Assembly: GCA_035627955.1 (NCBI GenBank)
Contig: DASPKU010000001.1
Span: 372,001 to 436,000, forward strand
Direction of reading: 5' to 3'
DNA length: 64,000 bases
From: Phycisphaerales bacterium
GTDB taxonomy: Bacteria; Planctomycetota; Phycisphaerae; Phycisphaerales; UBA1924
Notes under the pieces: generated by a model
The model's database searches: none
The model's input: the letters and a program-made list of their open reading frames with translations, nothing else
Told to the model about the DNA's origin: nothing
Made by a program: the position numbers and the translations under genes
Shown here: positions 24,929-33,877 of the stretch, one piece after another
Position numbering within the stretch: position 1 is the first letter of the stretch
Layout: the number at the start of each line of letters is the position of its first letter

Positions 24929-27900
24929 GTGAGTCATACGAAGAACTGGCGGGGGCAGCGGCTGGTAGGGACAACGGCGGCGGCGCTGTGCTTGATGGCC
25001 GGGGTGGCGAGCGCCCAGATCGTCGACACGCAGGTCCCGCTCAACTACAACTGGCACGGCATGGCCACCAGCGGCGAGGTCGTCACCGCGGCCACGCCCA
25101 GCAACGCCGACAACATCCAGTACCGCGCCATCTCCGACCGCGGCCTGTACTTCGAGCCCTTTGACCCCGACTCCATCGCGGGTGCGGCCCTGGTGTCCGC
25201 CACCGGCATCACCTACGGCTTCTACAACTCCCTCGGCTACGCCAACGCCACCGATCCCAACGCTCCCACGTACAACTTCGACATCGTGCACCTGGGCGCC
25301 CGCGGCCCCTGGTACCGCAACTGGGACAGCAGCACCACCACCGATGCCGGCCCTGCGCCCGCGTGGGCTGATCCCTCCGGCCTGATCGACCACACCGGCC
25401 TGCAGACGACCGTGCTCGCAAACCCGATCACGGTGGACGGCGCGACCGAGATCGGCGTGCTCTACACCGTCAGCGACGGCGGCGGCCAGTTCGAGTGCAT
25501 CCTCACGTTCTGGAACGGCTCGACCGAGACCAACGTCCCCGTGCGGCTCAATGCTCCCGACTGGTTCGGCGCCGCGTCCGACCCCGGCATCGTGTCGCCC
25601 TTCGTCACGGTGCAGAAGCGCCTTGCCCACACCAATGGCGCAGCCACGTACGTGACTTTCCGTGGCGTGCAGGGCGCCGACAGCGCCCACCTGCCCGGCT
25701 TTTCCACCACGAATGCCGGGCCCAACCTCAACGTCATCGAGGCCGTGATCAGCGTGCCCCGCATGGTGGCCAACGGCATCAACGTGGCCGGCCAGCAGCT
25801 CACCAAGATCACCTTTGGCAATGCGATGTACCCCGCCGTCGCGGTGACCGGCTCGAGCGGAAACGGCACCACCGCCACGCTCACGACCGGCACCCAGACC
25901 TATGTCGCCGGCCAGCCCATCGTGGTGACGGGCCTCAACCCCAGCACCTACAACTACAGCGGGCCGCTGGGCGGCGTCATCAGCGGCACGCAGTTCAGCT
26001 TCCCCAGCACAGCGACGGGCACCAGCACCGCCCAGATGCAGCTGAACAGCTCGATCCAGATCACCAGCCTCACCGGCAACGGCACGGTCTCCACCGCGAC
26101 CACCGCCGTGCCCCACGGGCTCTCGGTGGGTGACTACGTCACCATCGGCGGCTGCACGCAGGCGGCGCACAACGGCCGCCAGCGGGTCAACAGCGTGCCG
26201 TCCGCCACGCAGTTCACCTTCACCTGCCCCGTCAACGGCAGCAGCGGCACGCAGCGCCAGGTCTACCGCCAGGGCGTCAACCGCGGCTACATGATCTACT
26301 CGGTCACGGCCCGGACCGGCCAGCCCGCCAACTCCACGCCCGCGAACGCGCAGCAGGTCTTCGCCGGCGACACCCTGACCAACAACAGCCACGCCTTCGG
26401 CGCGGCTCCCAGCGGCTGCGGTGTCGATGACACCTCCGCCGTGTGGTACTCCTACACCGCCAACACCACCGGCGGCGTCGAGGTCCGTACGTGCGGCGCC
26501 GGGTTCGACACGACGCTGGCCGTGTACACCTCCGGCCTCTCGCCCATCGACTGCAACGACAACGGGTGCGGCGCGGCCTCTCGCCTTACCTTCAGCGCCA
26601 GCAGCGGCAGCACCTACCTGATCCGCGTCGCCGGCCGCCAGGGCGCCACCGGCAACTTCACCCTGCACATCGACGACCCCGCGCACGTCGACATCACCAT
26701 GCCCCTCCAGTTCAACTGGAACGGCATCTGCCACGGCCCCAGCGAGCAGACCGTGACCACCCCCGTGGCTCACGAGAACCGCTCGGACCTCAACGGCTAC
26801 CGCGCCATCGCCGACCGCGGCCTGCTGTGCGACGGCGTGCAGAGCAACGCCCTCAACTTCGGGGGCACGCTCGGCCACGAGGGCATGATCTACAACGTCT
26901 ACGCGACCGCCCTCCAGTCCGACATGGTGCACCTGGGCGACCGCGCTCTCGCGGCCGGGGGCATCCGCAACTGGTCGGCCCCCGGCACGACCTGGCCGCC
27001 CTCCACCAGCGACAACGGCCTGCGCCCCGCCTGGCTCAACCAGGACAGCCAGCCCACGTCGACCTCCAGCATGTCTTCGCTCAACGCCGTGTTCGGCCCG
27101 TCGACGCAGATCGGCGTGCTCTACCACATGGCCAACGGCGGCTCGAGCTTCGGCTCGATCGACATGACCCTCGCATTCACCGACACCACCTCGGTCACCG
27201 TCACACTTGATGCCACCGACTGGTTCGAGACCAACGTCACGGCCATGCCGGCAGCCCGCACCGGCGTGCTGCTCCAGCGCAAGACCGGCCCCTGGCGCGC
27301 CGTTCAGAACACCGACCGCGCCACCGACGCGGGCGTCGCCTCGGGGCGCCTGTGGGTGAACGAGGCCGTGGTAACCACAGGCTCGCTCCAGGGCCTCGGG
27401 TTTGATGCCACCGGCAAGACGCTCCAGAGCATCACCTTCGGGAACGTGCGCTCGGCCCCCAACGGCGCGGGCGACCCGGTGACCTCCGCGTTCGGCGTGT
27501 TCGCCGCGACGCTGCGTGACCCGGCCAGCTACAACATCGTCGCCGGACCCGGCGGCGTGGGCACCGTCACCCCCAACCAGCTCGTCGTCGGCGCCACGGG
27601 CAAGATGACCGTCTCGGTCTCCCGCGGCACGGGCTCGCCCAACAACATCACCTCGGTGATCGTTGACGGCAGCTCCATCGGTGTGGGCAACATCACCCTC
27701 AACGACAGCGGCACCAACGGCGACACGACCCCCAACGACAACGTGTTCAGCCGCTCGCTCGCCTTCCCCGTGAACACCACGCCGGGCACCGTCACGCTGC
27801 CCTTCACCGTGACCGACGCCCAGAGCCGCACCGCCTCCGGCAACATCATCTTCACGATGACGCTGCCCAGCGGCACCATCACCCCCAACCCCGTCCGCGC

Positions 27901-29746
27901 CGGTGATCCGGCGGTCGCGACCATGACGCTGCCCAACAACGGCAACATCGCGGGCGTGACCCTCGACCTCGCGCAGGTCGGCGGCACCTCCCAGGCCCTC
28001 AACGACAGCGGCGTGAACGGCGACGTCACCGCCGCTGACGGCGTGTGGAGCGTGGCCTTCACGATGCCCACCGCTGCCGCGGGCGGCACCTACAACCTGC
28101 CCCTGACGGTCACTGACGTGAGCAGCAACAGCGCCACGGGCTCCGCCTCCGTGCGTGTGATCGCCGCCCCCGGCAACGCCGCCGACCTCGGCACCCTCGC
28201 CAACGGCGTGACCACCTTCAGCGACTCGCTCACGACCACCGAGGTCAAGTGGGTCAAGTTCACCATCGCCAATGAGGTGGGCGCGAGCACCTTCCTCGAC
28301 ATCGACACCGAAGGCTCGGCGATGGCGCCGAACAACGACACCGAGCTGGGCATCTACGACAGCAACGGCAACCTCGTCGCCACCGACGATGACGACGGCT
28401 CCAACCTGCTCACCGCCCTCTCCTTCGGCGCCGCCAGCCCCGCCCGCCCCGCCTTCGGCAACGGCGTGGCCTACAACGGGCGCGACGGCGCGACCCTGGC
28501 CGCGGGCACCTACTACATGGCCTACGCCGGCTTCAACTCCGTCTTCAACGCCACCGAGTGGAGCGTGACCTCGCCCTCGACCTACGCCGGTCCGGTGCAG
28601 ATCAACCTCCGCCTGGGCGCCGTGCCCACCGGCGGCGTCCCCACCACCTTCACTGACCTCGGCACGATCGGCACCAACCCCGTCGTCGGCAACGGCGCCA
28701 TCAACGCCCCGGGCGGCACGCAGTGGTTCCGCTTCATCGTCCCCACCGATATCAACACCGCCAACCGCACCTACCTCGACATCGACACCGAGGGCTCGGG
28801 GATCACCAACACCGTCATCGGCCTCTTCCGCGATGACGGTACCGGCACCCTGGTCTCCCAGGACGACGAGGACGGCAGCGGCAGCTACAGCCAGCTCACG
28901 TACGGGCGCGGCACGCGCAATGCCGTGTTCGACGGCCTGGCGTACAACGGGCGCGACGGCGCGACCCTGGCCGCGGGCACCTACTACCTCGCGGTGACCG
29001 AGGCGACCGCCGCCTTCGGTAACAACTTCATCGTCTTCTTCAACTCCGGCACCAGCACGGGCCCCGTGACCGTCAACATCGGCCGCGGCGAGATGCCCCC
29101 GCCCAGCCTGCTCCTCATCGCCGGCCCCATCCACAACGACGCCAACAACTCCGACTACTACCTCTACGACCGCGGCCCCGCCGGCCCCATGCTGTGGACC
29201 GACGCGGAGGCCTTTGCCGTCTCGCTCGGCGGCCACCTCGCCAGCATCGCAGACGCCGAGGAGAACGAGTTCGTGCGTTCGCAGGTCGTCAACTTCGGCG
29301 GCGTCGACCGCCGCGCCTGGATCGGCCTCAACGACGCCGCTTCCATCAACAACTACGTTTGGAGCGACGGCACGCCGGTGAACTTCCTCAACTGGGCCGC
29401 GGGCGAGCCCAACCACGCCAACGGCACCGAGTTCTACGCCGAGATGCTCGGCGGCAACGGCCTGTGGAACGATCAGGACAACGACGGTCCCACCGGCCCC
29501 GGCTGCTTCACCATCGTCGAGATCGCCGGCGTGGCCTGCCCCGGCAACGAGTGCGGCCCGCAGGACTACAACGGCGACGGCGACAGCGGAACCGACCAGG
29601 ACATCGAGGCCTTCTTCGCCTGCCTGGGCGGCACCTGCTGCGAGACGTGCTTCTGCCAGGGTTCCGACTTCAACGGTGACGGGGACTTCGGCACCGATCA
29701 GGACATCGAGGCGTTCTTCCGCGTCCTGGGCGGCAACCCCTGCTGA
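24929..29746 (+). CDS. Giant secreted multidomain protein with C-type lectin domain and calcium-loop C-terminus
   Basis: 1605 residues. The GTG at 24929 is preferred over the ATG at 24881 because GAGGAGA lies 7 bases before it and a clean signal peptide follows (RLVGTTAAALCLMAGVASAQ). The N-terminal third contains two related modules beginning VPLNYNWHGM and MPLQFNWNGI. Between them is a pre-peptidase-like beta domain (DDTSAVWYSYTANTTGG). The middle has Ig-like repeats (LNDSGTNGDTTPNDNVFS; LNDSGVNGDVTAADGVWS), then two copies of a domain with FLDIDTEGS and YNGRDGATLAAGTYYMAY. A C-type lectin domain follows (GHLASIADAEENEFV ... WIGLNDAASINNYVWSDG ... WAAGEPNH). The end carries two DxNGDGDxGTDQDIEAFF loops, probably calcium-binding and part of a sorting or anchoring tail. 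A likely surface adhesin; ligand unknown. Confidence 0.85.
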   Translation: MSHTKNWRGQRLVGTTAAALCLMAGVASAQIVDTQVPLNYNWHGMATSGEVVTAATPSNADNIQYRAISDRGLYFEPFDPDSIAGAALVSATGITYGFYNSLGYANATDPNAPTYNFDIVHLGARGPWYRNWDSSTTTDAGPAPAWADPSGLIDHTGLQTTVLANPITVDGATEIGVLYTVSDGGGQFECILTFWNGSTETNVPVRLNAPDWFGAASDPGIVSPFVTVQKRLAHTNGAATYVTFRGVQGADSAHLPGFSTTNAGPNLNVIEAVISVPRMVANGINVAGQQLTKITFGNAMYPAVAVTGSSGNGTTATLTTGTQTYVAGQPIVVTGLNPSTYNYSGPLGGVISGTQFSFPSTATGTSTAQMQLNSSIQITSLTGNGTVSTATTAVPHGLSVGDYVTIGGCTQAAHNGRQRVNSVPSATQFTFTCPVNGSSGTQRQVYRQGVNRGYMIYSVTARTGQPANSTPANAQQVFAGDTLTNNSHAFGAAPSGCGVDDTSAVWYSYTANTTGGVEVRTCGAGFDTTLAVYTSGLSPIDCNDNGCGAASRLTFSASSGSTYLIRVAGRQGATGNFTLHIDDPAHVDITMPLQFNWNGICHGPSEQTVTTPVAHENRSDLNGYRAIADRGLLCDGVQSNALNFGGTLGHEGMIYNVYATALQSDMVHLGDRALAAGGIRNWSAPGTTWPPSTSDNGLRPAWLNQDSQPTSTSSMSSLNAVFGPSTQIGVLYHMANGGSSFGSIDMTLAFTDTTSVTVTLDATDWFETNVTAMPAARTGVLLQRKTGPWRAVQNTDRATDAGVASGRLWVNEAVVTTGSLQGLGFDATGKTLQSITFGNVRSAPNGAGDPVTSAFGVFAATLRDPASYNIVAGPGGVGTVTPNQLVVGATGKMTVSVSRGTGSPNNITSVIVDGSSIGVGNITLNDSGTNGDTTPNDNVFSRSLAFPVNTTPGTVTLPFTVTDAQSRTASGNIIFTMTLPSGTITPNPVRAGDPAVATMTLPNNGNIAGVTLDLAQVGGTSQALNDSGVNGDVTAADGVWSVAFTMPTAAAGGTYNLPLTVTDVSSNSATGSASVRVIAAPGNAADLGTLANGVTTFSDSLTTTEVKWVKFTIANEVGASTFLDIDTEGSAMAPNNDTELGIYDSNGNLVATDDDDGSNLLTALSFGAASPARPAFGNGVAYNGRDGATLAAGTYYMAYAGFNSVFNATEWSVTSPSTYAGPVQINLRLGAVPTGGVPTTFTDLGTIGTNPVVGNGAINAPGGTQWFRFIVPTDINTANRTYLDIDTEGSGITNTVIGLFRDDGTGTLVSQDDEDGSGSYSQLTYGRGTRNAVFDGLAYNGRDGATLAAGTYYLAVTEATAAFGNNFIVFFNSGTSTGPVTVNIGRGEMPPPSLLLIAGPIHNDANNSDYYLYDRGPAGPMLWTDAEAFAVSLGGHLASIADAEENEFVRSQVVNFGGVDRRAWIGLNDAASINNYVWSDGTPVNFLNWAAGEPNHANGTEFYAEMLGGNGLWNDQDNDGPTGPGCFTIVEIAGVACPGNECGPQDYNGDGDSGTDQDIEAFFACLGGTCCETCFCQGSDFNGDGDFGTDQDIEAFFRVLGGNPC

Positions 29747-29770
29747 TCCTGACCCGCAACTGAGCTGACC

Positions 29771-29801
29771 AAGGGCCCGGGGCGCAACCCCGGGCCCTTT
29801 T
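29771..29801 (+). terminator. Intrinsic terminator of the giant secreted protein gene
   Basis: 12-bp stem AAGGGCCCGGGG / CCCCGGGCCCTT with the loop CGCAA and a TTTT tail, 24 bases after the stop. Confidence 0.88.
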
Positions 29802-29866
29802 CATTTGAGAATGTGCGCCTTGATGCAGCCTGCCTGGATGCCTTCTGACGCGACCTCTTCGCGCTG

Positions 29867-30628
29867 TCAGTCGCGCCGGCCGACCACATACACCACGAAG
29901 TCGGCGTCGATCTCGTGCTCCTCTACCGCACGCACGTGCACGCGACCCTCGTGGTCGATCGCCGCGCCCATGCGGTCGTGCACCTCGGTGGAGCGGAACC
30001 CCGCCTCCGACATGGCGTCGCGCAGTTCTGGGATCGACCACAGCCGCCAGTCGTAGGTGAACGCGTCCCTGATGGTCTCGACCGTCTTGCCGTCCACGCT
30101 CACGCGGAAGTGGATCGAGTTGAGCACCCGCATCGTCAGCGGATCGACGCTCCGCTGGTGCCATGTGTAGTGCAGCACTCTGCCCGGCCCCAGCGGGATG
30201 CGTTTGGACCGCCGTCCCGGCACGAGCGCCGTCGGCCCGCCGTACAGGTCGGCCACGAAGACTCCGCCCCTGTTCAGCCGCGAGCGAACGTGCCTCAGGT
30301 ACTTGACGAGCTCGCCGCGCGTGTGCCAGTAGCACACCGGGAAGTTGGTGGCCCCGATGATGTCGGCCTTGTCGCGGACCTTCAGCACATCGCCCTGCAC
30401 CTTGGCCAGCCGTAACGACCGTGGGATCCGCACCAGCGTTGGCCCGTCCAGGTCCACCGCCACCGCCCGGTGCCGCCGGTCCAGCCCCAGCCACCCGCGT
30501 GACAAGGCCGCCGTGCCCGAGAAGTCCTCCCCCAGCACCCGCGCCCCGCGCCCGTGCAGCGCCATCAGGAACCGCGCCAGCGGCTCCGCACTCGTCACCG
30601 CCAGCTCGTAGTAGTCAAACCGGTCCAC
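29867..30628 (-). CDS. Class I SAM-dependent methyltransferase
   Basis: 253 residues. The Rossmann-type methyltransferase order can be followed. GEDFSGTAALSRGWL corresponds to motif I (degenerate D-F-x-G-T-x), HRAVAVDLDGPTL carries the acidic residue that binds the ribose, and KVQGDVLKV is motif II. IGATNFPVCYWHTRGELVKYL and LNRGGVFVADLYGG are post-I and motif III. The C-terminal half (FTYDWRLWSIPELRDAMSEAGF) resembles the substrate-binding lid of the small-molecule methyltransferases. Substrate unknown. The gene is convergent with the giant protein gene and lies downstream of the ABC exporter genes on the same strand, separated by a 14-bp tandem repeat. Confidence 0.85.
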   Translation of the reverse strand: MDRFDYYELAVTSAEPLARFLMALHGRGARVLGEDFSGTAALSRGWLGLDRRHRAVAVDLDGPTLVRIPRSLRLAKVQGDVLKVRDKADIIGATNFPVCYWHTRGELVKYLRHVRSRLNRGGVFVADLYGGPTALVPGRRSKRIPLGPGRVLHYTWHQRSVDPLTMRVLNSIHFRVSVDGKTVETIRDAFTYDWRLWSIPELRDAMSEAGFRSTEVHDRMGAAIDHEGRVHVRAVEEHEIDADFVVYVVGRRD

Positions 30629-30649
30629 GGGGGACTCCCCTTCCTACTC

Positions 30650-30691
30650 CGCTTTCCGGTTTCCGCTTTCCGGTTTCCGCTTTCCGGTTTT
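30650..30691. repeat. Three tandem 14-nt repeats
   Basis: CGCTTTCCGGTTTC occurs three times head to tail (last copy ends TTTT), filling the gap between the methyltransferase start and the ABC permease stop. Confidence 0.9.
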
Positions 30692-30693
30692 CC

Positions 30694-32109
30694 TCACGCC
30701 ATCCGCACCCACTTCACCAGCGTCGCCAGGTTCGGCGGTTTGCCGTACATCAGCACGCCCACGCGGAACACCTTGGCCGCGATCTTGAGGGCGACGTACA
30801 CCGTCACCACGCCGATCCCAAGGGCCACGAACAGCTGCCACTGCGGCGGCGGCTGGCTGCTGCTCATCCGCAGCACCATCACGAAGGGGCTGATGGGCGG
30901 GACAAAGCTCATGACCGTCGCCATCATCCCCGAGGGCGCCGAGATGATCGGCATCATCAGCAGCATCGGGATCATCACCACCAGCATAATGGGCATCATC
31001 AGGGCCTGGGCCTCGTGGATGTCCGTCACCGCCGACCCCACCGCCGCCATCATCGCCGCGATCGTGAAGAACGCGATGAAGAAGAACGCCACCAGGAACC
31101 CGAAGCTCGCCCCCTCCAGCAGGTCGCCGCGGTTGAACAGCAGCAGCGAGGCGATCCCGAAGCCCGAGTACACCGTCATGATCAGCAGCCCCGCCCCCAT
31201 CTGCCCCACGATTTTCCCGGTCATCAGCTGCATGGGCGACACCGCGCTCAGCAGCACCTCCATGATGCGGTTGCTCTTCTCCTCGATGGTCGAGGTCATC
31301 AGGAACTGCCCGCTGGTGAACACCGACACCCACAGCAGCATCATGAAGCCCATCGGCAGCAGGTACTGCTGCAGCTCGCCGCTGGACTTCTCGCCGGTTT
31401 TGGTCACCGCCAACGCCTTGGGCCGCTGGAGGCTGGTCATCGCCAGCACCTGCTCGGGGTCCTCGCCGTTCACCTTGAGGCGCGTCTGCACGATGGCCTT
31501 GCCCACCTGGTCGGTGATCAGCCGCTGCGCCCGCGAGTCCAGCTTGGGCTTCACGTACAGCTGGTAGCCGCCGAAGGCCTTCTCGCCCTCGCCCCGCCGG
31601 ATCGCGTTCTTCTCGATCACCACCAGCGCCAGCCGCGAGCCGTCGAAGGTCGTCCCGCTCATCAGCGGCTGCTTGGCCTGCTCCAGGTCCGTCGTCGCCG
31701 GCAGCTGCTCGGGCTTGATGTCGGGCACCTTCGCGTCGCCCGTGAGCTTCAGGGCCTCGTCCACCTGATCGGCCTGCGCCGAGCCCATCTTGTCCGCGAC
31801 CGTCTCGCGGATCACCTTGGCGTCGTCCGCCTTCTGCCGCTTCTGCTGCGCCGCGATCGCCTCGGGGCTCAGCAGCTCCATCACCGCCTTCGCCGCCTCC
31901 CCGCCCCGCTCAGCGTCCCCCGACAGGTCGATGATCGCCACCGTCCCGTTCACGTCCGGGCTCTTGCTGGACACCAGCAGCCCCGCGATCGGGATCGTCG
32001 CCGTGAGCACGACCGGCAGGATGAACACGCCGATCAGGAACGCCTTGGTCAGGACGGTCGCGACAAACTCACGCTTTGCGACCTGGAGCATCTTCCACAT
32101 ATCAGTCAC
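30694..32109 (-). CDS. NatB-type ABC transporter permease
   Basis: 471 residues. The first ~45 residues are a transmembrane lead (VATVLTKAFLIGVFILPVVLTATIPIAGLL). Then comes a large extracytoplasmic domain of ~200 residues (GTVAIIDLSGDAERGG ...). It ends in a cluster of five or six transmembrane helices (YLLPMGFMMLLWVSVFTSGQ; LVAFFFIAFFTIAAMMAAVG; LMMPIMLVVMIPMLLMMPII). This is the topology of ABC-2 family permeases such as NatB, which export sodium or other small solutes. The start overlaps the end of the ATPase gene by 8 nt, so both are one operon. The TSTIEEKSNRIMEVLLSAVS stretch is the hallmark E-K-x-x-R-x-x-E-V-L-L motif of ABC-2 permeases. Confidence 0.92.
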   Translation of the reverse strand: MTDMWKMLQVAKREFVATVLTKAFLIGVFILPVVLTATIPIAGLLVSSKSPDVNGTVAIIDLSGDAERGGEAAKAVMELLSPEAIAAQQKRQKADDAKVIRETVADKMGSAQADQVDEALKLTGDAKVPDIKPEQLPATTDLEQAKQPLMSGTTFDGSRLALVVIEKNAIRRGEGEKAFGGYQLYVKPKLDSRAQRLITDQVGKAIVQTRLKVNGEDPEQVLAMTSLQRPKALAVTKTGEKSSGELQQYLLPMGFMMLLWVSVFTSGQFLMTSTIEEKSNRIMEVLLSAVSPMQLMTGKIVGQMGAGLLIMTVYSGFGIASLLLFNRGDLLEGASFGFLVAFFFIAFFTIAAMMAAVGSAVTDIHEAQALMMPIMLVVMIPMLLMMPIISAPSGMMATVMSFVPPISPFVMVLRMSSSQPPPQWQLFVALGIGVVTVYVALKIAAKVFRVGVLMYGKPPNLATLVKWVRMA

Positions 32110-33157
32110 CCCCCTGGTCGCCGCTGCTGCCGCTAGCGGTCACCAGCGCCGCCGCGGCCGGCGCCACCGTCTCCTCGCCCGGCGCCCCCGCGCCCTCGGG
32201 GTGCAGGCTCGCCAGCAAGGCCGCGTGCTCGGCCGGGTTGTTGCTCGTCTGCACGATGGAAATGAAGATGTCCTCCAGGCTGGGGCGGATCAGCTCCACC
32301 TTCCGCACCGGCACCAGCCCCGCCAGCACCGGGATCAACGCCGCGACATCCACGCGATCCCGCGCGTGCACCTGCCACTGCCGGCCCACTTGCTTCACGC
32401 TCTCCACCTGCGGCACCGCCTCGATCCGCGCCAGGTCGCTCGCCGACAGCGGCCGCACCGGCTCCAGCGCCACGCTCCGCGGGTCGAACCGCGAGTGGAT
32501 CCGCGACGGCGTGTTGTCCAGCACCTTGTGCCCGTGATGGATCATCACCACGCGGTCGCACAGCGCCTCGGCCTGCGACATCTGGTGCGTCGAAAAGATG
32601 ATCGTCTTGCCCTGCTGGTGCTGCTCGTCGATCAGCGCCCGCAGCATCCGCGAGTTCACGGGATCAAGCCCGCTGAACGGCTCATCAAGAATGATCAGGT
32701 CCGGGTCATGGATGATCGCGGCGATGAACTGCACCTTCTGCTGCATGCCCTTGGACAGCTCTTCGCACCGCTTGCGGTACGTCCCCTCCAGGCCCACCCG
32801 CTCCAGCCACGCCCGCACCTTCTTCTCCATGCCGTCGCTGGGCACGCCCTTCAGGCCAGCCATGTACTTGAGGAACGGCCCCACCTTCATCTTCTTGTAG
32901 ATGCCGCGCTCTTCGGGCAGGTAGCCGATGCGGTCCTTGCTCTCGATCGCCGAGCGCTTGCCCAGCACGGAGATGTCCCCGCGGTCAGGGAACAGGATCG
33001 ACATGATCATGCGGATCGTCGTCGTCTTGCCCGCCCCATTGGGCCCGATGAACCCGTGCAGGCTCCCATCCTCGATCACCAGGTCCAGGTCGTGCACGGC
33101 CACCATGGGCCCGAAAGTCTTCCGCACGCCCTTCAGCTCGATCGCATGTGCTGGCAC
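32102..33157 (-). CDS. NatA-type ABC transporter ATP-binding protein
   Basis: 351 residues. It has a full nucleotide-binding domain: Walker A FIGPNGAGKTTTIRM, Q-loop region DRIGYLPEERGIYK, signature LSKGMQQKV, Walker B LIILDEPFSGLDPVN and H-loop TIIFSTHQM. It ends in a ~120-residue C-terminal extension with LEDIFISIVQ, as in NatA-like exporters. The best start is a GTG at 33157 with GGAG 6 bases upstream; the frame upstream is only a poly-Gly run from C-rich DNA. It pairs with the overlapping permease gene. Substrate is not visible. Confidence 0.9.
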   Translation of the reverse strand: MPAHAIELKGVRKTFGPMVAVHDLDLVIEDGSLHGFIGPNGAGKTTTIRMIMSILFPDRGDISVLGKRSAIESKDRIGYLPEERGIYKKMKVGPFLKYMAGLKGVPSDGMEKKVRAWLERVGLEGTYRKRCEELSKGMQQKVQFIAAIIHDPDLIILDEPFSGLDPVNSRMLRALIDEQHQQGKTIIFSTHQMSQAEALCDRVVMIHHGHKVLDNTPSRIHSRFDPRSVALEPVRPLSASDLARIEAVPQVESVKQVGRQWQVHARDRVDVAALIPVLAGLVPVRKVELIRPSLEDIFISIVQTSNNPAEHAALLASLHPEGAGAPGEETVAPAAAALVTASGSSGDQGGD

Positions 33158-33877
33158 AAACTGCTCCAGAAGCCACCCACCCCCACCTCCACCCCCACCA
33201 CCCCGCCCGGGCCGCCGTGCCCGGGGAATCAACGGAAGCAGACGGCGATGGGCTGGATTATTGCCGCACGCGAACACCCCTGCCGGGGGCCTCACGTGAA
33301 GGGGGGAAGGTGCCTAGGCCGGGTGCACCGGCTTGGGAACGTGAAACCTAAGGGCGCGAAGGGGGAGCGAAGGCGCGACGTGTGCTGGTGTGAGAAGAAA
33401 AGGCAGGAACGCGGAGTGGCACGGAGGTCGGCCGAGTGCGTGGAGAGATCGCCTGCACCGTCGAGCCTTCCGCCTGCGGGATGATCCACGCCCACAGCGT
33501 TGAGCGACGCTCCCACTCTTGGGAGAGCACCGCAAACAGCAGGGAACGCCGCGGAGAGCGCGTTCAATGAGCGGGGAATAGGAGTGAACGCCGCTGAGAC
33601 CGCAGGGAACGCGGCTGGAACAGCTGTGAACGGGGCTGATTCAGCGTTGAGCGGGCCTCATTCAGCAGGGAACGCCGACGAAACAGCAGGCAACGCGGAC
33701 GAAACAGCAGGCAGCGCCGGTCGCTCCGAGGGCACTCGCGATCCTCGCACCGTTGAAATGGGGCCGCGGCCTTGCAGCGGCGTTCTTCCCGGACCCGCAC
33801 CAATCAACGCGGCCATGGGTGCCGATCACCCCCTCCTCCCCTCTCCCACCCACCCCCTCTCCCCTACCCTCCCCCGA
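33158..33877. other. 720-bp intergenic region
   Basis: No supported gene. It contains a C-rich tract (33173-33205), a fragment of the CGCGAAGG repeat type (about 33352-33380), the 21-nt array at 33530-33718 and a CTCCC-rich tract just before the SDR start. It must hold the divergent promoters of the ABC operon and the SDR gene. Confidence 0.6.
33530..33718. repeat. 21-nt degenerate tandem array, locus C (9 units)
   Basis: Nine 21-nt units start at 33530, 33551, 33572, 33593, 33614, 33635, 33656, 33677 and 33698. The two last are nearly identical (GACGAAACAGCAGGCAACGC versus GACGAAACAGCAGGCAGCGC). The majority pattern is GCTGA(A/T)(A/T)CAGC-GGGAACGC. The unit at 33635 has the dyad GCTGA-T-TCAGC and the unit at 33614 has GCTG-GAA-CAGC. 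It ends 159 bp before the SDR gene start. Confidence 0.82.

Noticed and set aside
24824-29416. 1530-codon open frame antisense to the giant secreted protein
   Set aside because: No domain or signal sequence; it follows from the high third-position GC of the sense gene. The sense frame has a signal peptide, ribosome site and recognised domains.
33500-33877. N-terminal extension of the SDR through array C
   Set aside because: The SDR fold starts at the ATG at 33878, and the upstream residues are repeat-encoded Ala/Gly/Asn heptads.
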